64,000 bases of DNA from Bacteroidota bacterium (GTDB taxonomy: Bacteria; Bacteroidota; Bacteroidia; Chitinophagales; Chitinophagaceae), in NCBI GenBank assembly GCA_016706595.1, contig JADJJH010000007.1:524475-588474 (forward strand), in the 5' to 3' direction. This document shows positions 23,904 through 34,800 of this stretch, piece by piece. The notes under the pieces are model-generated. The model saw only the letters and a list, made by a program, of their open reading frames with translations. It was not told where the DNA came from and did no database searches. The first letter of the stretch is position 1; every line of letters begins with the position of its first letter. The position numbers and the translations under genes were made by a program.

Positions 23904-26756
23904 TTATTTTTTTAATAGTTTAAAGGTTACACTCACTCCACCTTTTTCATTATTTTGAATATCTGAATTCATATCAAATACAATGGTATATTCCATAGTT
24001 GTATCTTCATTATACATGGTCTTTAATTCATCTATCATAATAAGTCCGCTTGCTTTTTCATTGACTATAATATTTTTTAGTCCAACACCGTTATCACTGA
24101 TTTCGAAAATTATTTTTTCGTTCATCGTAGTGGCTTTAATGTGGACTTGCAATTCTGTTCTTCCTTTCATACCATGCTTAATAGAATTGAGTACAAAGTT
24201 ATGAATCATTTTATATGGAAGTAAAATATCTAAAAGTTGTAGCGGCACATCATGTTTCACTTGAATATTCTTGACTTCATTTTTGTATAGTCCGATATAT
24301 AAAGGAATGTAGGACAGTATAGTATTTAATTCCTCTTGAAGAGTAGTTGTATAATTTGTTTCTATAGTGTGGGTTAATTTCTTTTTATACATTCGATTTT
24401 TAATAGCATAACGATTAATAATACTAATACGTTGGACAAAATCATTGAATGCTAGTCCTGATTTTTCCTTGAGGGAAGTAATAGATTGATTTTCCAAAGC
24501 ATGATATGCATTGTCAATATCATGATCATCTAAATTTTTTACTGCAAGTTGGATTGTATGTAATCGCTTATTAGCTATTATGGTTGTTTCCATACCCTCA
24601 ACTTCTTTTTCAAGTATGCTCTTCCTCCTTTTGAGTTTTCTAATAGTCAGAGCAAGAGGTATTAAAGCTATTGCAAATAAACCTATAATTGTACCACCGA
24701 TAGTTGTCTTAGTTTTTATTTCTGTATTTAAAGCAGAAATCAATCCATTCTTTTTTTGAATTTCGAGGTTGAGTAATGCGGTGTCACTTTTTAATTTGTT
24801 GATTGAACTGCTCATTGCAAGTATTTGCAAACCCAATCTTATAGTATCCCTTGTCATGTCATTCACATTAGAAACAAGGCGCTCATTTTCAATTCCAAGA
24901 TTTTTGTTTTTATTTTTTAAGATTTTATTTAATTGGGTGAAATTGTTATTCGACAACTTTAAAAATTCATTATCATCAACAGAAATTTCATACTCATTAT
25001 TGATTTTAATGTATTCTTTCAATAAAGAATCTCTTTTGGCAGTTAATTGATTATTCAGTTTAGTCAATGAAGTAGTAATCTCTTTAAGTGATAAGGAACT
25101 ATCACCTCGCCAATATATTTGAGAAAGTAAATCAGGAATATTTTCCTGATATTGGGGATGCAGAATATACCCTAAGTATCCATATTTCATAACTGAATCG
25201 GAAAGATTTGAAGTGAACGGTATAACGTTTCTATAGTACTCATGTAATAAAAAATAATAATTTGCCATATATGCATTTTCATTAGATTTCTTAATATTCT
25301 TGTTTGTCCCAATTTCATATACTGTTTCCATAAAATTGAAAAAACCTTTTTTATCTTTGACAAACTTTGGATCCTGTACCCGCCTATTTAACACACCTAA
25401 TAAAAAAGTAAGTGAATTGATGCTTTTATACTCAGTACTATGTTTCTTCAAAACCTTTGTTGCCTTACTCCAATTATTTTGAAGGATCTGAATGAAACAA
25501 TATTCTTGGAGCGATTTGTGTATATCACCTCCGGACTTTATTACTCTTTGAAATAATCTATTTTCATAGAAAATGCTTTTATCGAATGGGAATCTTTTGG
25601 CTTTCTCTCTACCCATCCCCAAAAATAAATTCATTATTTCTTCTGAAGCATCACCGAGTGAATCTTCTCGATAGAGATAAATTGTCCAGTACTTCAATGC
25701 TAATGGTACTGCTGAGATTTGATTTGAAGAATCTCCCCAATCTTCACTCAGCCAAATTTTGGCAACATTAAAAAAGGTGTAAAAATTTTCATCAGTCAAA
25801 TTCGCTTCTGTAATTGCACCTGGAGTAGTTAATTTTTGCGGCAATCCTGTCCTAATAAATTCATTAAATATAATTGTTATGGCGATCTTGTCATACCTTC
25901 TTGAAGATTGCAGAATTTCATAAAGTTTTAGCATGATTTTTTCTCTCAGGAAAAGATTATTTTCTTGTTGTAATTCAATAAAAGTACTCGCTTCAAATAG
26001 GACTTGTAATGATTTAAGACTCAAATCATGTTTGAAATAAAAGTCACTAATATTTAAATATGCATTTATCTTACTTTCAATATCTGATATTTCTTGTGCA
26101 GTTCCCATGAGAAAGTTATAATATTCAGTTAGTATAAATTGTTTATGTGGCCGTAAATAGTAAAATTCACTTGGCCATTCTTGTTCTATCGGCGGTCCAT
26201 TTTGTTCCATGACAATTTCATAAAATGATAGATACGCATCTATCCTATCACTAGGATTTAACATATTCATACTGTCTTGAATAGTTTGATATAATATTGA
26301 ATAGGTATGCTCGTCCTTAATATATATATCCTCATTGACATATTTTTGCATGAGTTTAAGTTGCGTATAAACTTCACGAGTAGCGGGTGTATTTTTAATA
26401 TATTTCAACTCTACCTTTGGTTGCTCAAAACAATCAATGCAAGTAAGCCTTCTCTCTACTAATTCTAAGTAGTTATGGTAATCATAACGCAGGGTTTTTC
26501 CTGTTACAACTTCATATTCTTGAAACCTGAATTTACTATTAAGGACTTCACGCTCGATCCTTGAAATTATTGAATCTGCTTTATTATTGTAATAATTATA
26601 GTTTGTTGAGAATTCATTGCCTTCTAATGTTATCATATTGCTTAAAAAGCTAGACAACCAAAGGGAATCATATATGTTAAATCCAAACTTTTGAGTAATT
26701 CCAAAATACGGATTTACAAAGAAAAATACTACCATGAGAACAACTACTTTTTTCAT
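23904..26756 (-). CDS. sensor histidine kinase with periplasmic TPR-like region
   Basis: About 950 residues from ATG 26756, which starts a good signal sequence (MKKVVVLMVVFFFVNPYFG); an in-frame ATG at 26807 would add 17 residues and is less likely. A large helical, TPR-like extracytoplasmic region is followed by a coiled coil, a membrane span near residue 700 (TTIGGTIIGLFAIALIPLAL) and a cytoplasmic ATPase domain with N-box HNFVLNSIKHG and G-box EISDNGVGLKN. This resembles LytS-type kinases, but the usual HFxFN phosphoacceptor motif was not found. It pairs with the regulator 1 bp downstream. Confidence 0.8.
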   Translation of the reverse strand: MKKVVVLMVVFFFVNPYFGITQKFGFNIYDSLWLSSFLSNMITLEGNEFSTNYNYYNNKADSIISRIEREVLNSKFRFQEYEVVTGKTLRYDYHNYLELVERRLTCIDCFEQPKVELKYIKNTPATREVYTQLKLMQKYVNEDIYIKDEHTYSILYQTIQDSMNMLNPSDRIDAYLSFYEIVMEQNGPPIEQEWPSEFYYLRPHKQFILTEYYNFLMGTAQEISDIESKINAYLNISDFYFKHDLSLKSLQVLFEASTFIELQQENNLFLREKIMLKLYEILQSSRRYDKIAITIIFNEFIRTGLPQKLTTPGAITEANLTDENFYTFFNVAKIWLSEDWGDSSNQISAVPLALKYWTIYLYREDSLGDASEEIMNLFLGMGREKAKRFPFDKSIFYENRLFQRVIKSGGDIHKSLQEYCFIQILQNNWSKATKVLKKHSTEYKSINSLTFLLGVLNRRVQDPKFVKDKKGFFNFMETVYEIGTNKNIKKSNENAYMANYYFLLHEYYRNVIPFTSNLSDSVMKYGYLGYILHPQYQENIPDLLSQIYWRGDSSLSLKEITTSLTKLNNQLTAKRDSLLKEYIKINNEYEISVDDNEFLKLSNNNFTQLNKILKNKNKNLGIENERLVSNVNDMTRDTIRLGLQILAMSSSINKLKSDTALLNLEIQKKNGLISALNTEIKTKTTIGGTIIGLFAIALIPLALTIRKLKRRKSILEKEVEGMETTIIANKRLHTIQLAVKNLDDHDIDNAYHALENQSITSLKEKSGLAFNDFVQRISIINRYAIKNRMYKKKLTHTIETNYTTTLQEELNTILSYIPLYIGLYKNEVKNIQVKHDVPLQLLDILLPYKMIHNFVLNSIKHGMKGRTELQVHIKATTMNEKIIFEISDNGVGLKNIIVNEKASGLIMIDELKTMYNEDTTMEYTIVFDMNSDIQNNEKGGVSVTFKLLKK

Positions 26757-27121
26757 TGGGGACTTTATTAAGTTGATAGAAAATGACTTTCGAATTAGTA
26801 CTCTCAAAGATAATAATCGTAGGATAGTTACCCTCCGTTATTTCTGCCACTTCATACTTTCACAAAAAAGAAGGCTCTCTAAAAATTTTTTAATTGCTGA
26901 TATTGCTTGGTAGATGCATGAAAACAAAGGAAATATGGGTGTTTGTTCCTGAGGAAGGTTTATTTTAATAAATTCCTATTGGATCAATTGAACTATTTAC
27001 ATCGGTCTACATTCATTAGAAAACTAGCTTGCATATATTTACTTTTATATGTACTTATTTCAATAGTCAAATTCTAACTCTCAATCTTGAATTTTAATAA
27101 GCTTGAACTTGGAAATTATCA
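26757..27121. other. intergenic region upstream of the two-component system
   Basis: About 360 bp separate the kinase start from the stop of the next leftward gene. It must contain the kinase promoter. No gene, clear hairpin or perfect TAnnTTTG box was identified. Confidence 0.4.
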
Positions 27122-30100
27122 TCACCACTCCCTTCCAATCGCAATATGCACTAATGGATTATTCATCTTAGTCTGGTGTAAACTCCTCCAAGCACAATCA
27201 AATCGTACATAATAACCTGCTAAGACTGTTCGTATTCCAATACCATATCCTAAAGCCCATTTTGGAGTCGATGATGATAATTTCCATGCATTACCAATGT
27301 CACTAAACAGAACCGCTTGCAATTTATTCAATGAAGTAAGTGCGGTTGTATGGTTGTAAAATAATGGCAGTATAGGTATCCTGATTTCAGAATTAAGTAA
27401 TGCAAATACATTACCATACCGAATATTTTGTGCGTAGCCTCGCAAGCTACTTGCATAAGATGTATATGAATAGTTATTACTTTGAGAAAATGTCACAGTT
27501 GAATCTACCTTAGGTGCTAACTGATTTTGCACCCCTCCTAAAACATACATCATGCCATCACTCTCACCTCCAGATAAGGCAGTTTGAATTCTATTTGCCC
27601 AGAGTATCTGTTTGCATATTGGCTTATAATAAACTCCTGTTCCTCCTATATGAATAAAGCTACTTTTACTTCCGGCTATTTCATTTTGATACTCGATAAA
27701 TAGTTTTACATTAACCCCCTTTTTAAAATCAAATGATTCATGCTTTACTTTATTAAGCAACCATTCAATTCTCGCAAAAGTCCATACTTGATTTGTATCC
27801 GGATACGTTAAACTAAACTTATCGGTAGCGATATACACTTGTTTATCCTTGCGAATACCAATAGCCATTTTTACAGCCCTATTTTTTGAAAATGGATAAA
27901 GTACTCTCATCTCTCCATAATGGGTTTTCTGCTTTACATAGTTAGGGACATAATACCCAAGCTGATTAAACCAATTTGTATCATTTGGTAATGAAAACTT
28001 CTCAACATGCCTAAAGTAACTTATCCCCCAATCCAATCGCTTCTTGTAATTGTCATACTCACAAAAATAATCACTCCCCTTAATAGTTGACGGTATCCTA
28101 AATCCGATTGAAGCCTTATGGTCCTCAAAAATGTCACTAAAAGTAAACTTGACCATACCTCCAATTGTTTGTTGGTGGAATTGACCTTGATTATATTGAT
28201 AGGGCTGATATCTATTTACAAGTAATGAATTATCAAGCTGTGCATTTACATAATCAGATGTAAGATGAATAAGATATGGTTTAGTTTTCTCCTTATCATA
28301 AATCCTAGCTCTTTCTATACTATCCTTATACATTGCTTTCTCTGCACTATCGGCCTTGAAAGGACTGAAATAGGAAACCTCAATTTTACCTTTCATTCGA
28401 TCTAAGGAATCTAATCGGTTCCTAATTTCTTCACTTCGCTTTACTTCCTCTGCTTTAAAAGTTGTTACATAGCTTTCCGTAAGTGTATCTGTATTTCGCA
28501 TACTGAACACATATGCTGTATCGATTAGTTGCGAAATACAGTTATAACTTCCATCCCCATCACTAATCGTATAATCTATATTTGATGATACATTAGTAGA
28601 TTGTTTATTATTCTCAAATTTCCAATTTTGTAATAAAATTTCATATCGATTTTGAATTCCATTCCTATCACTCAGGTATGAAATATTGTTTCCTTTGCCT
28701 TGAGAAATATTTGAAATTTTCGAACTATCAATATTAGGGTAGGAGTGGGCGAAGAAAGTGATATTATGTTTTTTGATTTGGTCAATATTATCATTGTCAA
28801 TGTAAAATATTTTTTCATAGTTCAGTTTTTTGATTTCAATATTCTTATGGAAAAAAGAATCAGTTGGACTGTTGGAAGTAAATAGTAATCCTTTCTCATT
28901 GCCATACTCAAAAGGTGTTACATTATTTTCATCGTAATAATTATCAGTAATTTGAGTCACTGCTTTCGAGTTGAAATTGAATTCATATATATCAGTTTGC
29001 CCTTGACTATAGCCAGAAAAAACAATTGTATTTGGTATGTGACTAAATTGAATACTTTGAATCCCATTAATATCTTCCAACTCAAAATTTTGAATTCGAT
29101 TAATTTGATTCATACTTGATAATGAAATAATCTTAAGTTTAAGTCTCCCTTCAATTGAATACACTAATGCACAACGATGTGGTTTTTTATTCTCCCACAC
29201 AAATGCAGGATATGCTGATTCATTCAATATATCATCTTTGTATGAATACAAAATTGATGGTTTCTTTGCCTTATCTTTTATGTCCTCAAGCACCAACTCA
29301 ACTCGATTATATCGCTTTTTAATGTATGCAATTGAATTGCCTGATGGGTGAAGAAATATCTTCTTTAACGAACTCTGTCTATTTTCGTTGGTTTGACAAA
29401 AAACTTTCCTTCTTGAATTAAGAGAAATAGTCTTTACTATTTTTTGTTGTAATAGACTTTCTTGATGTTTATTATCCTCCGTAAACCGATTCACGAAAAA
29501 AAGCAAACAATCTTCTTGTATTTGCCATAATGGCTGCTTAAAGACTAGTTTACAAGCCAGACCTATATCATTTTTCAAATGTACCTGATAGATAAATCGA
29601 TTTACAGATTGTGAACCTTTAGTCTTTTCCAGAAAATAGAATAACGCCTGTCCGCTCAGAGCTGCATTAATTTCCGCCAAATCATTAAAGGTTTTTTCAC
29701 GTGGAAATAAAATCAGTTGCTTCCATGCGTTATCCTTATCAGTTGTCCAACGTTCAGCGGTATAGGCAGTTGCTCCATATAAAAACCAACTATCCAATGG
29801 TTCTTTCAACATTGTTTTTAGTACCTGCTCTAATTTAGTTCCATAAAAATTTCCTTCTAATAAGTTTTCAACCATTTTATATTTTAGTTTACTTAAGAAT
29901 TCAGTTCTACTTCCTTTGAAGATAAGTACTATTCTATTCCCTTTAAATTCATATATACCACCAGTATTTAATTGTTCAAAGAATTGACCAATATTTGATT
30001 GGGCATTATCAGTTTCCGAATTATAAATTATTACATTGAAGGTACTTCGAAACTGCAAGTTCAAACTATCTTCAATAGCTTTCTTGTATTCATTCAAATT

Positions 30101-30301
30101 CTCAACAACATATTTCGCTAAACTATCACACCCCGAATTAAAGTATATTGAATGTTCCTTAGTTGTATAGTATTGCCAATCAATATTCTTATATTGAATT
30201 CTATACTGAGTAGTATTTACATTAGTTTGTGCACATACAGAATCAGTAAAATAATGAGCATAAATTACAAATAAAAACCAAAATAGGATGCATCCTTTCA
30301 T
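27122..30301 (-). CDS. large outer-membrane protein with TolB-like propeller and C-terminal beta-barrel
   Basis: A 1059-residue exported protein. After the signal peptide (cleavage near VCAQ) comes a peptidase-MA-like region (about 35-270), then a WD40/PD40-type propeller (about 300-600, repeated strands such as YSIEGRLKLKIISL and YEFNFNSKAVTQITDNYY), a linker, and a BamA/TamA-like barrel ending in a C-terminal aromatic (HIAIGREW). This three-part layout is common in Bacteroidota and often annotated as translocation protein TolB-like. In this copy no HExxH zinc motif is visible in the peptidase-like part. Substrate unknown. Confidence 0.8.
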   Translation of the reverse strand: MKGCILFWFLFVIYAHYFTDSVCAQTNVNTTQYRIQYKNIDWQYYTTKEHSIYFNSGCDSLAKYVVENLNEYKKAIEDSLNLQFRSTFNVIIYNSETDNAQSNIGQFFEQLNTGGIYEFKGNRIVLIFKGSRTEFLSKLKYKMVENLLEGNFYGTKLEQVLKTMLKEPLDSWFLYGATAYTAERWTTDKDNAWKQLILFPREKTFNDLAEINAALSGQALFYFLEKTKGSQSVNRFIYQVHLKNDIGLACKLVFKQPLWQIQEDCLLFFVNRFTEDNKHQESLLQQKIVKTISLNSRRKVFCQTNENRQSSLKKIFLHPSGNSIAYIKKRYNRVELVLEDIKDKAKKPSILYSYKDDILNESAYPAFVWENKKPHRCALVYSIEGRLKLKIISLSSMNQINRIQNFELEDINGIQSIQFSHIPNTIVFSGYSQGQTDIYEFNFNSKAVTQITDNYYDENNVTPFEYGNEKGLLFTSNSPTDSFFHKNIEIKKLNYEKIFYIDNDNIDQIKKHNITFFAHSYPNIDSSKISNISQGKGNNISYLSDRNGIQNRYEILLQNWKFENNKQSTNVSSNIDYTISDGDGSYNCISQLIDTAYVFSMRNTDTLTESYVTTFKAEEVKRSEEIRNRLDSLDRMKGKIEVSYFSPFKADSAEKAMYKDSIERARIYDKEKTKPYLIHLTSDYVNAQLDNSLLVNRYQPYQYNQGQFHQQTIGGMVKFTFSDIFEDHKASIGFRIPSTIKGSDYFCEYDNYKKRLDWGISYFRHVEKFSLPNDTNWFNQLGYYVPNYVKQKTHYGEMRVLYPFSKNRAVKMAIGIRKDKQVYIATDKFSLTYPDTNQVWTFARIEWLLNKVKHESFDFKKGVNVKLFIEYQNEIAGSKSSFIHIGGTGVYYKPICKQILWANRIQTALSGGESDGMMYVLGGVQNQLAPKVDSTVTFSQSNNYSYTSYASSLRGYAQNIRYGNVFALLNSEIRIPILPLFYNHTTALTSLNKLQAVLFSDIGNAWKLSSSTPKWALGYGIGIRTVLAGYYVRFDCAWRSLHQTKMNNPLVHIAIGREW

Positions 30302-30355
30302 TGTATTAAATCTATAAATTATTATCTTTAATTCCTAATCTTCCTATTGGTATTT

Positions 30356-31210
30356 ATGCGATTTGTTTCAATATTTTTACTTTTTTCCCTTCTACTTGAA
30401 AATAGATTAGATGCTCAAACAAACAGTAATAAATTGTCTTTACAAGACAACATCTTTGAATTAAATATTCACGCAACCAATAATTCATATAAGTTCAATA
30501 CAAAGCCAGTAATCAACAACAATAAAAAGGATGCGAAAAAATTCATTTGTCTTTTTGGAGGATTAAATACAAATGGGTGGAGTGTAGGAATTGGATTTGG
30601 GAAGAAAAAAAATGAAAAAATCACAAATTGGTTCAACATTTCTTTGTCAGAAATCAAGGATGATAAAGAAGAAAGAATTAAACCAACTTCATACGAGATT
30701 CAAGGATATGGTAAACCGCGTCCATATATTTACGGGAAACAGAATTATTTTTTTCCGCTCAATATAGGATGTTCACAACAACGATTATTATTAAAAGGGC
30801 TTATTTCTCCTTCAGTTAATGTATCATTAGTTTATGGAATAAATTTTTCTTTAGGGATTTTAAAACCTTACTATTTAAAACTCAAACATTCTGATAATGG
30901 AAAGCTTCATATAGTGGATGAAAAATATTCAATCTCTAATTCTGATACATTTCTAAATAGAAATAATATTTATTCAAAAAGTAATTTTACAAATGGCATT
31001 AATGAGAGTAAATTGATTCCTGGAATTAATATGCTGTGTAGTACTCAATTTGATATTGATACATTTCCATTGATTAGGTCAATAATAATTGGGGTAGGAG
31101 TATCAAATTTTCTTCATAAAATACCCTTAATAATTGAAAAAAAAAGAAACTCCACATATTTCAATTTTATCTTTGAATTGAATCTAACTTTTTCTAAAGC
31201 AAATCACTAA
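30356..31210 (+). CDS. exported protein, complete member of a three-copy family
   Basis: About 284 residues from ATG 30356 (the frame is open three codons further to a TTG). A signal peptide (MRFVSIFLLFSLLLENRLDAQ) precedes a mature domain with KKFICLFGGLNTNGW, SVGIGFGKKKNE and strand-like segments to the end (YFNFIFELNLTFSK), consistent with a small beta-barrel. Closely related but truncated copies are at 11.1 and 40.4 kb. Its stop is 1 bp before the stop of the convergent gene. It is divergent from the large barrel gene at 27.1 kb. No function was recognised. Confidence 0.7.
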   Translation: MRFVSIFLLFSLLLENRLDAQTNSNKLSLQDNIFELNIHATNNSYKFNTKPVINNNKKDAKKFICLFGGLNTNGWSVGIGFGKKKNEKITNWFNISLSEIKDDKEERIKPTSYEIQGYGKPRPYIYGKQNYFFPLNIGCSQQRLLLKGLISPSVNVSLVYGINFSLGILKPYYLKLKHSDNGKLHIVDEKYSISNSDTFLNRNNIYSKSNFTNGINESKLIPGINMLCSTQFDIDTFPLIRSIIIGVGVSNFLHKIPLIIEKKRNSTYFNFIFELNLTFSKANH

Positions 31211-31211
31211 T

Positions 31212-31817
31212 TTACTTTGATTGAAGATAAGGCGTTCTGTCTATTAAATTTTTAGGAATTTTATGATAAACTGTAGTTTCAATTTCGCATTCAAAATTTA
31301 ATTGAAAGAACATCATGGTTGGATATGGATTGCCGACCATTGAATGATTAATTTTTGTTAGGTTATTAATATCGGTATTAGTCAATAATCTCATAAATCC
31401 ACTTTCTAATAATGGACTAATGTCAATACTATCTGAGATTGATATAAAAAATTTCCTCCCAGCTATTTCTCCACAGTACTTTATCGATTTAAAAATTGGG
31501 TTCGTTTCATTAGAAATTAGGTAATCTCTATTTACAACATTAATGAAACAAAATTCAAGCTGAGTATTATTTATTGTTGTATCATATTTTGACAAATGAA
31601 TCAAAAAACAATTTGTATTAGCAGAAATTTTCATTTTGATGCTATCGTTAAATAGTTTTTCATAGTTTTCTAGTTTAAGTGAATAAATATTCTCAGTCTG
31701 ATACATAAATTTACTGATTGTATTTCTAAATTTATAGGTGACATAGTCATCATCTAAAGAAAGTGCATTCATAGAAAATTGGCATGTCATAGCTAGTATA
31801 GTAAGTAAGTTTTTCAT
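31212..31817 (-). CDS. exported protein downstream of RHS gene, candidate immunity protein
   Basis: A 201-residue protein with a signal peptide (MKNLLTILAMTCQFSMNALS) and a mature part with several conserved-looking aromatic and Cys positions (Cys60, Cys79, Cys114, Cys185 region) but no recognised domain. It begins 5 bp after the stop of the RHS gene and on the same strand, the place where polymorphic toxin systems keep their immunity gene. Export would suit neutralising a periplasm-acting tail. Function is inferred from position only. Confidence 0.6.
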   Translation of the reverse strand: MKNLLTILAMTCQFSMNALSLDDDYVTYKFRNTISKFMYQTENIYSLKLENYEKLFNDSIKMKISANTNCFLIHLSKYDTTINNTQLEFCFINVVNRDYLISNETNPIFKSIKYCGEIAGRKFFISISDSIDISPLLESGFMRLLTNTDINNLTKINHSMVGNPYPTMMFFQLNFECEIETTVYHKIPKNLIDRTPYLQSK

Positions 31818-31822
31818 AACTA

Positions 31823-34800
31823 TTAAAATTTAAAATAACTAAATAGCCAGCTAAAAGTAGGTTCAGCGTAATTCTTACCTCTTACTGGATTATCACCTGA
31901 ATTAACCTGCATAGTATTTGTTGGTACCATTAAGTAATTAATTCTCCCTTTTTGTAAGTCAATCATAATGCTTGGAATCTTATTTTCAAATGAGTGATTA
32001 TTGTCCGCCGCACTAAAAGATGAGTACATTATTTCTTTCTTATCTCTTAGGTAATAAATATTATCCGTACGTTCGTCATATTGATGAATATGGATTAGTA
32101 CTTGTTTAGCGGCATCTATATGGGGATTCAAAGAATATGTAATAAAGCTTTCAGTGTAAGTATTATTTTCTAATTGAAATGTTAGATTTTGTTCAGCACA
32201 ATAATTTACCCCACTTACATTTTGATCAGGGTCAACGAAGCCTACAAGACCTAACTCACAAAATTCCCCCCCTTTATTCTTAATCGTACGGCCATAATCA
32301 ATCAAATATTTAATATCATATGAGAATTTAGATATCAAAAATTCCGCAAGGCGTCTTTCGTGTTCAAGGTCAATTGAAGTTTCACTTTCAGAATAGTCAC
32401 CATTATATAATTTTTCAACAATCTCATAACTACAATATTTCAGAATAGTTGCTAATTCTGGATAAGTTGAAGCTAATAATTCTCTCATTCTGTTCAAGTT
32501 AGATTCTTGCTTTCTGTCCTCAGATCTCCGGTCCATTTCGTTAAAAATTGCACTTGCATCTGTCATGTCCATCCCAAGTATCGATATTACGTCCTTTAAA
32601 CTGCTTCCATCTATATCTACAAACTTTTGTCTTCCCCAATGTTCGTATACTCTTTTCATCCAATTATTTTGTAGTCGGAAATGATTTCCCCAATCGTATC
32701 TTCCAGAACTTGCATTCATATTAGCCCAATTACCATCCGGGTCTATCATTGCAGTAGGATTATTCCCCATACCAACATAACCACTCGCAAATTGACCAGC
32801 AGCATCTGGACCAGTAAATCTTCCAAGTAAAGGATCATACTGTCTTGCTAAAAAATCATATTGATTAATATTTGCAGTTGAATTAAATTCTTTTGTTTGA
32901 TAAAGATTTTTATTTTCTGCAATTGAAACATCGCTACTTATACGAATTGCCATACCAAATGGATAATAATGATTTTCTTCTAACAACCGTCCTCTAAAAA
33001 ATCTTAGCCTAAGGTTGTCAAAATAAACATTATGCTCATAGCTTTCATTACTTATATAAACTGCTAAATATCCACCTTGCTCAATTTGTATATCATTCAA
33101 AGTTTCTAAAGTATTCCAAGTATCTGGTTGAGTTACTTGTATAGCTCCACTTTGGTTACTAATTAAATTCATTCGTTCATCAAATACCAAATAATTAAGA
33201 TATGCTTTTGGAAATAATGGATTTGTACTTTGCTCTTTAAGTTGCTGAAATAAATCAATATAATTTGCTGAATTAAATAGAGCATTTGTAATCTGTGCTG
33301 AGTTATTTCCTTCTCCTTGATTAAATCCGGATTCACCACTTAGTAAGGTTTCAATAATTGAGCTTAGCATATCTGCTCCTTCTACTGTCCCAGTTGAACC
33401 AGTTGAATCATTGCCATAATAATATGATAAGCTCTCAAGGTTAAATTTATCACCTGCCATCACATGAAGTAAAACTGCTGTTCCAATTCGTCTTTCCGGA
33501 TCACTTGCATTTAGTAATGCCGCACTTTCATTTCCTGAACTTTGGTCTGGCCTGTCTTCTCTTGTTTCTTCAATATTATCAAAAATTAAATTTTCTACAT
33601 TTGCTAAAGCAATTTCATGCTGTGCTAAATAATCTGTAAATGGCACTTCCTCAGCAGCTAAAATTGTGCGTACATTACCTAAATGGTCTTTTACATAAAA
33701 ATCATAGTTAAAAATATTATTGTCAATATTAAACCGTGCTCTCCCTTCAGCATGATGTAATAATTGTAGTTCTTCGTTATTATAAACAAAGCAACCTATA
33801 AATGTGCGTTTGTCGGTACCCGCAATAGATGTTGTTATTTCTTCGAGTTTTTCCCCAGAAGCTGTATAAATATATTCAATCGTGGTTGTGCCTATAGAGG
33901 GATTTGGGTCTGTAACTACTACTTTTATAGGCTTGTTCAAATAATTATATTCAATCGAAGTGATATACTTATTCTTATCCGATGTCATGTTGCCATTTTT
34001 ATCATAGGTATAATCATCACTTCCGCTATTATGATTCTGGAAATCTTGCTCCTTGTTTCCTACCACTGGCGAGTAGGTAGAGGCATCATCAACCTTACTC
34101 AATCTATTAGAAACATCTGAACTCTCATATCTATAAGTAAGATTATCAGTAACAATTGGAACTGAAGGGAAACTATTATCCATGCCCATTCGAGTTAAGT
34201 TAAGGATATTTCCATTTTGATCATAATCTAATTCGGTAACAGAATAGTCAGTAACATTTGCATCCCAGTCTGCAACTATAGTTCCAATCCCATTAACTTT
34301 TAATTCATTGAAATTAGCAAATTCCAATCGATTTGATTCAGTATATCCATATCCATAGGCTCGTCTATATACAGATGGTGTCTTCCAAATAATTCCACTA
34401 ATATTTCCATCATACCTAGGGGTTGTGAATCCATAATCATACTTTATTGATTCGCCGAAAGTTACTTTTGTTTGTTGAATACCTGACTCGGCATAAGCAG
34501 CATTAATGCCAGTTAATTGTCCTCGAATTGAGTAATTATAATGTTGGATTTCTACATCACCAATTTTCTTATTTAACAACATGCCAGTTTGAGAATCATA
34601 CTCATTGCTACTTATCAATATCCAATCTTGATTATTAATTTTCTGCTGTATTGAAAGCAATTTAAAAGTGTTCTCTTCATACTTGTATTTTTGAGTAATA
34701 AAATGAGTTGACCCTGTCGAAGATATAGATGGAGAGGTGCCATGATAAATGTAATTCTTATTTTCTAATACTGTTCTTAAAATTCTACCTTTGAAATCAT

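Noticed and set aside
26757..26807. Longer N-terminus for the sensor kinase
   Set aside because: Adds 17 polar residues in front of a complete signal sequence; ATG 26756 is more likely.
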